Position numbers and translations under genes: made by a program
Notes under the pieces: generated by a model
What the model saw: only the letters and a program-made list of their open reading frames with translations
Told to the model about the DNA's origin: nothing
The model's database searches: none
In this document: positions 57,803 through 64,000 of the stretch, piece after piece
Layout: each line of letters opens with the position of its first letter
Position numbering within the stretch: position 1 is the first letter of the stretch
NCBI RefSeq assembly: GCF_000812865.1
Contig: NZ_JSYL01000004.1
Span: 202,795-266,794, forward strand
Length of the DNA: 64,000 nt
Direction: 5' to 3'
From: Kaistella jeonii
GTDB lineage: Bacteria > Bacteroidota > Bacteroidia > Flavobacteriales > Weeksellaceae

Positions 57803-58156
57803 GAATCGTGGTAGAATCAGGGTAAAAGTTAAAAGACCCAGGTGAATTGCGACATTTGGAATTCTAAGTTTTGTCCAATGAAAGTGCGGTGCGTTATGAA
57901 TAATGAAGCAAGTTAATTCTTAAAGACTTTTTTGGAGAATTTGTAGAATACTTTTATACCATTATTTGAATATTAGTGCGATTTTGGTAATTATTTAAGG
58001 AAGGAAAATTAAGAATAGCTCTATTTTCACCTCAAAACATTGCCTTTATCTTACAAAACTCCTTTTTAAAATGGCTTACTGATAAGGCCTTAAAGCTTTA
58101 TTTCAAGTTTTGAGAATTTTTTCTCTATTTCATAAAGCTGATCTCCAACAATGCAT
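57803..58156. other. Gap upstream of the M4 peptidase, no gene seen
   Basis: AT-rich leader region without open frames of note. A short plus-strand stretch right after array B (about 57803-57840) resembles the sequence near 56420-56470 before array A (GGTAAAAGTTAAAAGA-type), so the arrays may share outer flanks. Confidence 0.45.
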
Positions 58157-58164
58157 TATATTTG
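58157..58164 (+). promoter_or_regulatory. -7 box of the M4 peptidase gene
   Basis: TATATTTG matches TAnnTTTG exactly, 19 bp before the chosen ATG at 58184. It lies inside the longer possible reading frame that starts at 58151, so that earlier ATG would not be on the transcript. This decides the start. Confidence 0.55.
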
Positions 58165-58183
58165 CTACAAATCAAAAATATTT

Positions 58184-60739
58184 ATGAAAAGAACACTAAT
58201 TTTTGTTTTAGCCTTATCTTATGCTTGCGTTTTTGCACAAGAATCAAAAGAATTGACAAAGCTAAAACAGCAAAGTAATGCTATGGTTACCATAAGTAAC
58301 AGCACTTCTAATCCGAATTTTATAAGATTCGATAATGCAGAAGGACTTAACCTAAAAGCAGCGAACCCAACAGCAAAAGTGAGCGAATTCTTGGCAACCA
58401 ACTTTAAAGCTTTCAATTTGAGATCTGATAAAGACATGGTTTTCGTAGAAGAAACAACAGACAATTATGGTCTGCAGAATGTTATTTACAGACAAAGTTA
58501 TAACGGCATTCCAGTTTACGACGGTATTTTGAAATTTCATTTTAATGGAAAAGGACAATTAGCATCACTGAACGGAAATACAATTTCTAATATTAAAGTA
58601 AGTACCGTTGCCTCTATTTCTCCCGCAGAAGCAGGCGCAATTGCTACAAATTTAGTAAAGGATCAGAACATTACCACCTCTAAAAGCCCTTTGGAAATTG
58701 GAAAGAATAATCTTTTAATATTTCCGAAAAATCTCGTACAGGGCGGACAAATAATTTCCTATCTGGCGTATGAGGTCGAAGTAACCAACAAAAGCGATGT
58801 CAGAGAATTTTTATTCATCGATGCGCATACCGGAGAATTGGTAGAGCAGTTTACAGGCATCCATCCGATCGACAGAAAATTATATGAAACCAGTACGAGT
58901 GCTGCTAACCTGAAATGGAAAGAAGGCGACGTATTTCCCGGAGCTTTAGATCAATGGCAACAGAGTGAAGTAGTCACTTCTGAACATGTTTATAATTTCT
59001 TCAAGAACGCTTTCAATTACGTTTCTTATAATAGTTTAGACGCTACGATGATTACTGTTAATAATGATCCAGGCATCTCTTGTCCCAACGCAAACTGGAA
59101 CGGAGTTACGGCGAATTATTGTACCGGAGTTGCAGCAGATGACGTTGTAGCGCATGAATGGGGACACGCTTATACAGAATATACAAGCGGATTAATTTAC
59201 CAGTATCAATCTGGTGCTTTAAATGAATCCTATTCTGATGTTTGGGGCGAAACGATTGATCAACTTAATGGATATTTCGATGAGGGTGAAAATTTAGCTG
59301 TTCGTACAACAACGAGTTGCACTGAAAGTCAACGTTGGAAAATGGGAGAAAAAGCCACCGCTTTTGGAGCTCCGATCCGCGATATGTGGAATCCTAAATG
59401 CAACAGCAATCCTGCAAGTGTTATCGATACTTCATATTATTGCGGTACTGGAGATTCCGGAGGTGTACACCGGAATTCAGGAGTGACCAATCATTTATAT
59501 GCTTTGCTTGTAGATGGTGGTACCTTTAACGGATATACCATTAATGGTATTGGTTTTGTAAAAGCTGCCCACTTATGGTGGAGAGCGCAGAAAAACTATT
59601 TAACACCAACCAGTGATTTTGCGGTTTTTGCAGATGCTTTAGAGGCTTCAGCTACAGATTTGATCGGAATTAATTTACAGGGGATCTCAACAACCCTTAT
59701 TCCTGCCGGATTAAGTGGACAATCCTGGGCAGCAAGCGATATTCAAAATCTTAAGAATGCCATCCTTTCTGTACAGTTGAGAACTTCTCCTAACACGCAG
59801 TGTAATTATGTTCCTATCTTAAAAGCAACTCCGGATTTATGTGCAACTGCCATTTCAGGAGCTTTGTTTAGTGAAACCTGGGAAAATGGCTTAGGAAACT
59901 GGACGGTTAATAATGTACCTACAAATCCTTCCTCTTGGGAGAATAGAGATTGGGTCATTAAAACCAATCTACCAAAAGGCAGAACTGGAAAAGGAATCTT
60001 CGGTGCAGATCCAGTGAATGGAAACTGTACGACAAGTATGCAAAATGGTATTCTGCGTTTAGAAAGTCCAATGATTACCTTCCCTACTTTTACGACAGGA
60101 ATTTACCAGATGGCATTCAATCATTATGTTGCCACTGAAGCAAAATGGGATGGTGGAAACGTTAAGTACAGCCTAAATGGCGGTGCCTGGACTGTGCTTC
60201 CGAAATCAGCATTTTCTCAAAATGGGTATAACACCAATCTGGATGGAACTTCACAAAATGATAACCCATTAAAAGGACAGGCTGCATTTAGCGGAACCGA
60301 CGGCGGATCTCTAGGTGGAAGTTGGGGACAAAGTGTGATTGATTTATCTAAAATCGGTGTAATCTCAGGATCTAACATTAAGTTCAGATTTGAGGTAGGA
60401 ACTGATGGCTGTAATGGTATCGACGGTTGGTATTTAGACGAGATTTACGTTTACAACTGTGATAACCCATTAATGGCTGTTGAAAATCTATCCATGAATA
60501 ATGCAGTGCAGGTTTTCCCTAATCCAACTTCAGGGAAACTGACTATCCAGAATAACAAACAATTGAAATTGAACAATGCGCAGATTTACTCTGTAACCGG
60601 TCAGTTAATTAAGAGTTTCAATCTGGATAAAACGGCTAAGAATTCAATAATCGACATCAGTACTTTCGCTAAAGGAACTTACATCATCAAAGTAAATTCT
60701 GATACAGAAAGCACCAGTGTAAAAGTGATTAAAAAATAA
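58184..60739 (+). CDS. Secreted M4 (thermolysin-like) metallopeptidase with T9SS tail
   Basis: 851 residues from the ATG at 58184, which gives a proper signal peptide (MKRTLIFVLALSYACVFAQ). An FTP-type propeptide domain (about 60-115, QNVIYRQSYNGIPVYDGIL) and a PepSY-like part precede the catalytic domain. VVAHEWGHAYTEY holds the zinc ligands and the catalytic Glu (HEWGH at about 324-328). The third ligand is Glu about 20 residues later in ALNESYSDVWGE. DSGGVHRNSGVTNHLYAL matches the family's active-site His region. A jelly-roll-like domain (about 565-760) and a T9SS type A tail (VFPNPTSGKLTIQ to KVIKK) follow. It is secreted and self-processed; the target protein is unknown. Confidence 0.93.
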   Translation: MKRTLIFVLALSYACVFAQESKELTKLKQQSNAMVTISNSTSNPNFIRFDNAEGLNLKAANPTAKVSEFLATNFKAFNLRSDKDMVFVEETTDNYGLQNVIYRQSYNGIPVYDGILKFHFNGKGQLASLNGNTISNIKVSTVASISPAEAGAIATNLVKDQNITTSKSPLEIGKNNLLIFPKNLVQGGQIISYLAYEVEVTNKSDVREFLFIDAHTGELVEQFTGIHPIDRKLYETSTSAANLKWKEGDVFPGALDQWQQSEVVTSEHVYNFFKNAFNYVSYNSLDATMITVNNDPGISCPNANWNGVTANYCTGVAADDVVAHEWGHAYTEYTSGLIYQYQSGALNESYSDVWGETIDQLNGYFDEGENLAVRTTTSCTESQRWKMGEKATAFGAPIRDMWNPKCNSNPASVIDTSYYCGTGDSGGVHRNSGVTNHLYALLVDGGTFNGYTINGIGFVKAAHLWWRAQKNYLTPTSDFAVFADALEASATDLIGINLQGISTTLIPAGLSGQSWAASDIQNLKNAILSVQLRTSPNTQCNYVPILKATPDLCATAISGALFSETWENGLGNWTVNNVPTNPSSWENRDWVIKTNLPKGRTGKGIFGADPVNGNCTTSMQNGILRLESPMITFPTFTTGIYQMAFNHYVATEAKWDGGNVKYSLNGGAWTVLPKSAFSQNGYNTNLDGTSQNDNPLKGQAAFSGTDGGSLGGSWGQSVIDLSKIGVISGSNIKFRFEVGTDGCNGIDGWYLDEIYVYNCDNPLMAVENLSMNNAVQVFPNPTSGKLTIQNNKQLKLNNAQIYSVTGQLIKSFNLDKTAKNSIIDISTFAKGTYIIKVNSDTESTSVKVIKK

Positions 60740-60784
60740 TAACTGATCCTCGTTTTATACGATAAGATCACCTTATTAATAACA

Positions 60785-60816
60785 ATCCGGAAGAGTAACC
60801 TCTTCCGGATTTTTTT
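60785..60816 (+). terminator. Intrinsic terminator of the M4 peptidase gene
   Basis: A perfect 11-bp stem, ATCCGGAAGAG/CTCTTCCGGAT with a 4-base loop, followed by a run of T, 46 bp past the stop at 60739. Confidence 0.92.
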
Positions 60817-60822
60817 ATACCT

Positions 60823-60863
60823 TCATTGCGAGGACCGAAACGCAGTGCAGCGACGAAGCAACC
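60823..60863. repeat. Possible REP-like hairpin element
   Basis: TCATTGCGAGG...GACGAAGCAACC can fold through TTGC/GCAA with partial inner pairing. Similar TCATTGCGAG..GAAGCAA sequences are common dispersed elements in many bacteria. Single copy in this window. Confidence 0.35.
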
Positions 60864-60955
60864 CCATGCTTCTGAGCTAAAACATTAAATTTTAAAGTGG
60901 TGTTTATGACCGTATTCGTGCCTCGGTGTTTAAATTCTGCGGAGCTGCGTCGCCT

Positions 60956-61501
60956 TTATTTCACCTTTTCCAAAAGAAATAAAGTAGCCTGCGAAAAATT
61001 CAGCTTCGGCATCAGATTGCCTTCTAGAACCATCGTTTTATGAGTAGCATCAATTACCGAAATATACGTATTGGAATTATAAGTGATGTAATTCTCTCTT
61101 TCTTTACTTAAAGGGTTTTTGCCAAAATCAAAAGAATACTTTACCCACTCTTCTTCGTCAGAACTGCAATGCACGGGTTTGAATTTAGACTTTCTGGAAT
61201 TGAAAACAATTTGGTCGAAACCCTGCGTACACTGACTGGTAAATGTACTTTCGGGATTTTGATCTTTTTCAAAATCTTCAAAAGAACCATGATAAACGCC
61301 AACCACTTTCCAGGTGCCGTCAATACGGTCTTCATCTATTTTCCCCTTGGCTTTTCCTACCGCCCAGCTGACTCCTTTTACTGTGCCTTTTACGGCTTTG
61401 AAGCCTACTTTCGCCACCCCTTTTACGGCTTTTGCTGCGGTAGAAACCACGCAGGAGTTCAAGACCATAGCCGTCAAAACTAGAAATACTATTTTTTTCA
61501 T
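60956..61501 (-). CDS. Lipoprotein of unknown function
   Basis: A 181-residue protein with a lipoprotein signal peptide (MKKIVFLVLTAMVLNSC, lipobox LNSC). An Ala/Lys/Val/Gly-rich linker with a repeated pattern (KAVKGVAKVGFKAVKGTVKG) follows, then a C-terminal domain of about 120 residues starting at IDGTWKVVGVYHGSFEDF. The latter reads like a lipocalin-type beta-barrel (GTWKVVG at the start, FDQIVFNSRKSKF, a final LLEKVK). That fold is a guess. It stands alone, followed by a repeat array upstream and the M4 gene terminator downstream. Confidence 0.75.
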   Translation of the reverse strand: MKKIVFLVLTAMVLNSCVVSTAAKAVKGVAKVGFKAVKGTVKGVSWAVGKAKGKIDEDRIDGTWKVVGVYHGSFEDFEKDQNPESTFTSQCTQGFDQIVFNSRKSKFKPVHCSSDEEEWVKYSFDFGKNPLSKERENYITYNSNTYISVIDATHKTMVLEGNLMPKLNFSQATLFLLEKVK

Positions 61502-61600
61502 AACCTGTAATTAATGTTTGTTAAACGAAGATAGTGTTTTGTAGGAGAACTGGATTACGCAATGAAATCGGTCCCTTAGCAAATCTTTATTGCTCGCTGA

Positions 61601-61700
61601 GCGGGACCACGCGAAAGGATTCGCGCGGCAGCGGGGGAGCGGGACCACGCGAAAGGATTCGCGCGGCAGCGGGGAAGGGATTCGCGCGGCAGCGGGGGAT
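61601..61700. repeat. GC-rich REP-like array, two units plus part
   Basis: Two copies of a 38-bp unit (GCGGGACCACGCGAAAGGA... ending CGGCAGCGGGG), starting at 61601 and 61639, and a third shortened copy up to 61700. Each unit has the hairpin CGCGAA-AGGA-TTCGCG. GC content is far above the flanks. The same unit occurs at 63669-63751 and, diverged and inverted, at 63372-63430. The rest of the 61502-61822 gap shows nothing else. Confidence 0.9.
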
Positions 61701-61822
61701 GTTACATTTGCACTTTCCTTATAATTCCTGTCATGTCCACTGTTAGAATATTCATCCTAAAGGTTACCATTTTATGTTTGCGTAAAATAAAATCTTCCGT
61801 TTACCATATTAAGGTACTTTCT

Positions 61823-62929
61823 TTAGTTAATATCGTAGCTTATTTGAGTGAATGATTTAAAATCATTCAAAGTATGGCAAATTCTTCCTCTTACAATACA
61901 AGGATGTGTTTTTATTTTTTTTGCAAAAGCCTCTATTTTTTCGTCATTTTTAATGAGTTTTAAATCTTTACTAAACGCGACCCATTCCTTTTGATCTATC
62001 AAACTATTTTGCGCAAACACATTTGCTTCTTTTTCTTCTGTTGATTGTGTATATTCTTCTTCTTCATTTTTGCTGTCAAGATCAATAAATTCAGCTTCGT
62101 TGTTGTTGACCAAATGTTCATAGACATGTCCTAATTCATGATATAGGGTGAATGCAAAATTATCCAACCGATGGTGTCTCAAAGTCATTCCTATGGCTGG
62201 ATTTCCCTCGCTCCAAAAGGACACTCCATCTACTGGTGTTTTTTCTCCTTTAGTTTGATAAATTACTTTGATACCATACTCCTGTAATTTTGATTGTACA
62301 TTATTCAGTACATTTTTGTTTTTTAATATAATGGTATTAAGTTCCTCAATTAGCTGTTCTTTGTTTTCATGATTGAATGCATCTACCAAAAGTTCTTTCG
62401 CTTTAAATTGCACCAGCTTGACCCAACCCATGATATTGACTACATCATATTTCAGTTTGGTCGATTTTTTAAAACGCGCATAGGTCTGCTGTACTCTTAG
62501 AGCCGCCAACTGATCTAAATTTGAAACACCGTAAATGTTTCTTATGATTTGATTATCTACCAGAGGATTACCACTAATTATTTTTTCTTTTTTAAAAAAA
62601 GCTACGGGAATAAAATCTTTTGCAACCTTCCATACTTCGATAGCTTCTAACTGCTCCTTATTTCTTGCCTCAATTCGTGCTTTATCCAGATCGTAGTTTT
62701 TTTGTGCTTCCAACCAGTATTCTGCATCTACCTCTAAAGTTTTTTCTATTAATAAAGCAAAATCAGCATTAATGTTTCGTTTCCCTTTAATTACTTCATT
62801 CAATTGGGTTCTGCTGATCCCTATCATTTTTGCAAAATCTATTTGTGAGAAATTATTTGCTTCAATTTCATCTAAAAGTATTTCGCCAGGATGTGTCGCA
62901 AAAGCAGGTATTATTGTTTTTGTTGTCAT
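61823..62929 (-). CDS. higA: HigA-type antitoxin fused to an ImmA/IrrE-like metallopeptidase domain
   Basis: A 368-residue protein. Residues about 10-75 are an XRE/HigA helix-turn-helix (ATHPGEILLDEIEANNFSQI, GISRTQLNEVIKGKRNINAD). Residues about 225-310 are an ImmA/IrrE (M78)-like domain with the zinc motif in FTLYHELGHVYEHLV (HELGH at 264-268) and a likely third ligand Glu in EEKEANVFAQ. Plain HigA is about 100 residues, so this is a fused, three to four times longer form. It follows the toxin gene by 26 bp. It likely represses the shared promoter through the inverted repeat at 63310-63333. The peptidase may cleave a regulator, or the antitoxin itself; that is inference. Confidence 0.88.
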   Translation of the reverse strand: MTTKTIIPAFATHPGEILLDEIEANNFSQIDFAKMIGISRTQLNEVIKGKRNINADFALLIEKTLEVDAEYWLEAQKNYDLDKARIEARNKEQLEAIEVWKVAKDFIPVAFFKKEKIISGNPLVDNQIIRNIYGVSNLDQLAALRVQQTYARFKKSTKLKYDVVNIMGWVKLVQFKAKELLVDAFNHENKEQLIEELNTIILKNKNVLNNVQSKLQEYGIKVIYQTKGEKTPVDGVSFWSEGNPAIGMTLRHHRLDNFAFTLYHELGHVYEHLVNNNEAEFIDLDSKNEEEEYTQSTEEKEANVFAQNSLIDQKEWVAFSKDLKLIKNDEKIEAFAKKIKTHPCIVRGRICHTLNDFKSFTQISYDIN

Positions 62930-62955
62930 TCTTTCACTTGTTTTTTTGTTTCTAA

Positions 62956-63276
62956 CTATTCGTAATGCTTGCTTAACTCTTCAATTTCCAGAATATCGAT
63001 TATTAATTCATTGGAAATGGAAGCTAATTCTTTAAAGAGTATTCTGTACTGCATGTTTACCGCTACAGAACTCAAACCTTTTAAATTACCTGTAAGTTTT
63101 TCATATCGCAACGATTTAATTTGGTACAATTGTTCGATTTTGGTTATAGATTTCAATTTATTAATGGTTTTAACATACTGGGACACCAATTGTTTGTTAG
63201 ACTTATACTCTTTATATACCTTGGTATTTCCTTCGTAGATCTCTTCCAGATAGGTTTTTTGAAATTTTATTTCCAT
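62956..63276 (-). CDS. higB: HigB-type toxin (RelE/ParE superfamily)
   Basis: A 106-residue protein with the small alpha/beta RelE fold pattern. It opens MEIKFQKTYLEEI. YQIKSLRYEKLTGNLKGLSS and VAVNMQYRILFKEL match the HigB core, where basic residues lie at the mRNA-cleaving or ribosome-facing site, and VDILEIEELSKHYE-like C-terminal sequence (IIDILEIEELSKHY) is typical. Toxin first, antitoxin second is the HigBA order. Its predicted activity is ribosome-dependent mRNA cleavage. The protein looks complete. Confidence 0.85.
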   Translation of the reverse strand: MEIKFQKTYLEEIYEGNTKVYKEYKSNKQLVSQYVKTINKLKSITKIEQLYQIKSLRYEKLTGNLKGLSSVAVNMQYRILFKELASISNELIIDILEIEELSKHYE

Positions 63277-63297
63277 ATCGATGGTGAAACGCTAATG

Positions 63298-63305
63298 CAA
63301 ATATA
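63298..63305 (-). promoter_or_regulatory. -7 box of the higBA operon
   Basis: TATATTTG on the minus strand, an exact TAnnTTTG match, 21 bp before the higB start codon. Confidence 0.6.
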
Positions 63306-63309
63306 CAGA

Positions 63310-63333
63310 ATTGTTCACAAAAAAGTGAACAAT
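63310..63333. promoter_or_regulatory. Operator-like inverted repeat in the higBA promoter
   Basis: ATTGTTCAC-N6-GTGAACAAT is a perfect 9+6+9 inverted repeat, with an all-A spacer, beginning 4 bp upstream of the -7 box. Its position inside the promoter fits repression by the HigA helix-turn-helix. Confidence 0.75.
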
Positions 63334-63371
63334 ATATAAATATTTAAAAGTTAAATTACCAGATCGCTCGG

Positions 63372-63430
63372 ATTTCCCCTCTACCGCACGAATCCTTTCC
63401 CCGCTACCGCACGAATCCTTTCGTGTGGTC
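63372..63430. repeat. REP-like array, inverted and diverged
   Basis: Read on the minus strand: GACCACACGAAAGGATTCG, then TGCGGTAGCGGGG, and a second, shorter unit. The hairpin is CACGAA-AGGA-TTCGTG. Relative to the other arrays both arms changed together (G to A and C to T), so pairing is kept. It lies next to the transposase remnant in opposite orientation to the array on its other side. Confidence 0.85.
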
Positions 63431-63437
63431 TTCTCTA

Positions 63438-63668
63438 TTAAATCCCATAATATCTAAATACTTCAATATTTTCTAAAAGTCCCTTTTCATCGGCATAATC
63501 AATCGCACTGCTGTATCGGTAATCCTCCGCCCTGAAAACCAAGCCCGCTTCCACCGGGTTTTGATGAACATAATCGATTTTTTGTTTAATTACGCTGTTG
63601 CTCCACAATTCAATCGGTTTATTATCATGACGCCAAAACTGATACTGAGTGACATTTGAACTTTTCAT
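63438..63668 (-). pseudogene. REP-associated transposase (Y1/IS200-like), C-terminal remnant
   Basis: About 76 residues match the C-terminus of REP-associated tyrosine transposases: QYQFWRHDNKPIELWSNSVI, KQKIDYVHQNPVEAGLVFRA and EDYRYSSAIDYADEKGLLE. The N-terminal HUH and catalytic-Tyr region is missing; just before the ATG at 63668 the sequence turns into GC-rich repeat. It is flanked by REP-like arrays in opposite orientation on both sides, as full transposase/REP units often are. Not expected to be active. Confidence 0.82.
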
Positions 63669-63751
63669 GGTGACCACGCGAAAGGATTCGCGCGGCAGCG
63701 GGGAAGGGATTCGCGCGGCAGCGGGGAAGGGATTCGCGCGGCAGCGGGGGA
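63669..63751. repeat. GC-rich REP-like array, one full and two short units
   Basis: Starts with the GACCACGCGAAAGGATTCGC unit and continues with two shortened copies, each GGGATTCGCGCGGCAGCGGG-like. Nearly identical to 61601-61700. It separates the transposase remnant from the IS3 orfB fragment and interrupts both. Confidence 0.9.
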
Positions 63752-63837
63752 TTTTTACTTTGGTAATAAGCCTGTCTGGTCACACCAAACCATGAGCATA
63801 AGTCGGCTAAACTTATACTCTTGAAGTTTCCCTTCAT
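63752..63837 (-). pseudogene. IS3-type transposase OrfB, N-terminal remnant
   Basis: 28 codons from the ATG at 63837: MKGNFKSISLADLCSWFGVT followed by RQAYYQSK, which is the conserved start of IS3-family OrfB (LCxxFGVTRQAYY). The reading frame then runs into the REP-like array and codes only repeat sequence. The DDE catalytic domain is absent from the window. Confidence 0.8.
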
Positions 63838-63842
63838 TATTT

Positions 63843-64000
63843 CTATAGCTTGGTATTGGACTTTTTTCGGATAGGAATATTAAACTCTTTTTCAGCAATA
63901 TCTACCATGGTTGAAAAAGCAATGGCTTTCATTTCAGCTGTTTGCAACTGTTTTTCCAACTCTGATATTCGTTTCTTGAGTTTGAGCATCTCAAAATCAT
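63843..64000 (-). CDS. IS3-type transposase OrfA, C-terminal part, 5' end off the window
   Basis: Open from the window edge to a stop at 63843, about 52 residues. It includes MLKLKKRISELEKQLQTAEM, a coiled-coil/leucine-zipper segment typical of IS3 OrfA, and ends IPIRKKSNTKL. OrfB starts 5 bp later, the usual A-B layout. The N-terminal helix-turn-helix would lie beyond the window. Confidence 0.75.
   Translation of the reverse strand, partial: DFEMLKLKKRISELEKQLQTAEMKAIAFSTMVDIAEKEFNIPIRKKSNTKL

Noticed and set aside
57409..57814. Coding regions across the ~90-bp repeats on both strands
   Set aside because: Frames stay open because the period is near a multiple of three. The translations are just the repeated DNA, with no start context or conservation.
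61534..61746. Plus-strand reading frame through the REP-like array
   Set aside because: Arginine/glycine-rich translation of GC-rich repeat DNA without a plausible start or homology.
63625..63837. A 70-residue intact protein
   Set aside because: Only the first 28 codons are IS3 OrfB-like; the remainder is translated REP repeat, so it is listed as a remnant.

Overview
The window looks like a chromosomal segment of a Bacteroidota member, most likely class Flavobacteriia near Chryseobacterium/Kaistella. The sequence basis is low GC, secreted proteins carrying type IX secretion (T9SS) C-terminal sorting tails, near-absent Shine-Dalgarno sequences, and several Bacteroidota -7 promoter boxes (TAnnTTTG). 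The genus is an inference. No rRNA, tRNA or CRISPR was seen.

Region 1 (1-29644, all minus strand) is one large surface-polysaccharide locus, read from high to low coordinates. It starts with a 98-aa protein with a C-terminal membrane/sorting tail. Next come pglC/D/E/F-like genes, predicted to make UDP-di-N-acetylbacillosamine and load it on the lipid carrier. A wza/wzc export pair follows, then a full GDP-route legionaminic acid cassette (legB, legC, legH, legI, legG, ptmE, legF, a Gfo/Idh oxidoreductase, a ptmA-like SDR). After that are an N-acetyl-sugar amidotransferase, a Wzx flippase, a GT-B transferase, a Wzy polymerase, a glycosyltransferase, a beta-helix lipoprotein and a second glycosyltransferase. 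The low-coordinate end holds a broken hisH/hisF-type pair and the capE/capF genes for a UDP-FucNAc-type sugar; capF is cut by the window edge. The product is predicted to be a Wzy-dependent capsule or O-antigen-like glycan containing a sialic-acid-like sugar. An intact amidotransferase paired with a truncated hisH and a frameshifted hisF suggests that an acetamidino modification is being lost, or that the assembly carries an error.

Region 2 (29870-54761, minus) is a tandem array of very large secreted proteins (1620, 1089, 560, 1421 and 2388 aa). Each ends in the same module of roughly 470-485 residues plus a T9SS type A tail, behind different N-terminal parts. One unrelated 486-aa exported protein without that tail lies among them, behind a promoter flanked by two palindromes. 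Most genes of the array are followed by clear intrinsic terminators.

Region 3 (54762-64000) is mixed and repeat-rich. It has a lipoate-protein ligase, a DUF559 nuclease-like gene bracketed by two arrays of ~90-bp structured repeats, an M4 metallopeptidase with a T9SS tail, a small lipoprotein, a HigBA-type toxin-antitoxin pair whose antitoxin carries an ImmA/IrrE-like peptidase domain, and a patch of GC-rich REP-like hairpins around a remnant of a REP-associated transposase. The patch is embedded in a broken IS3-type element at the right edge.
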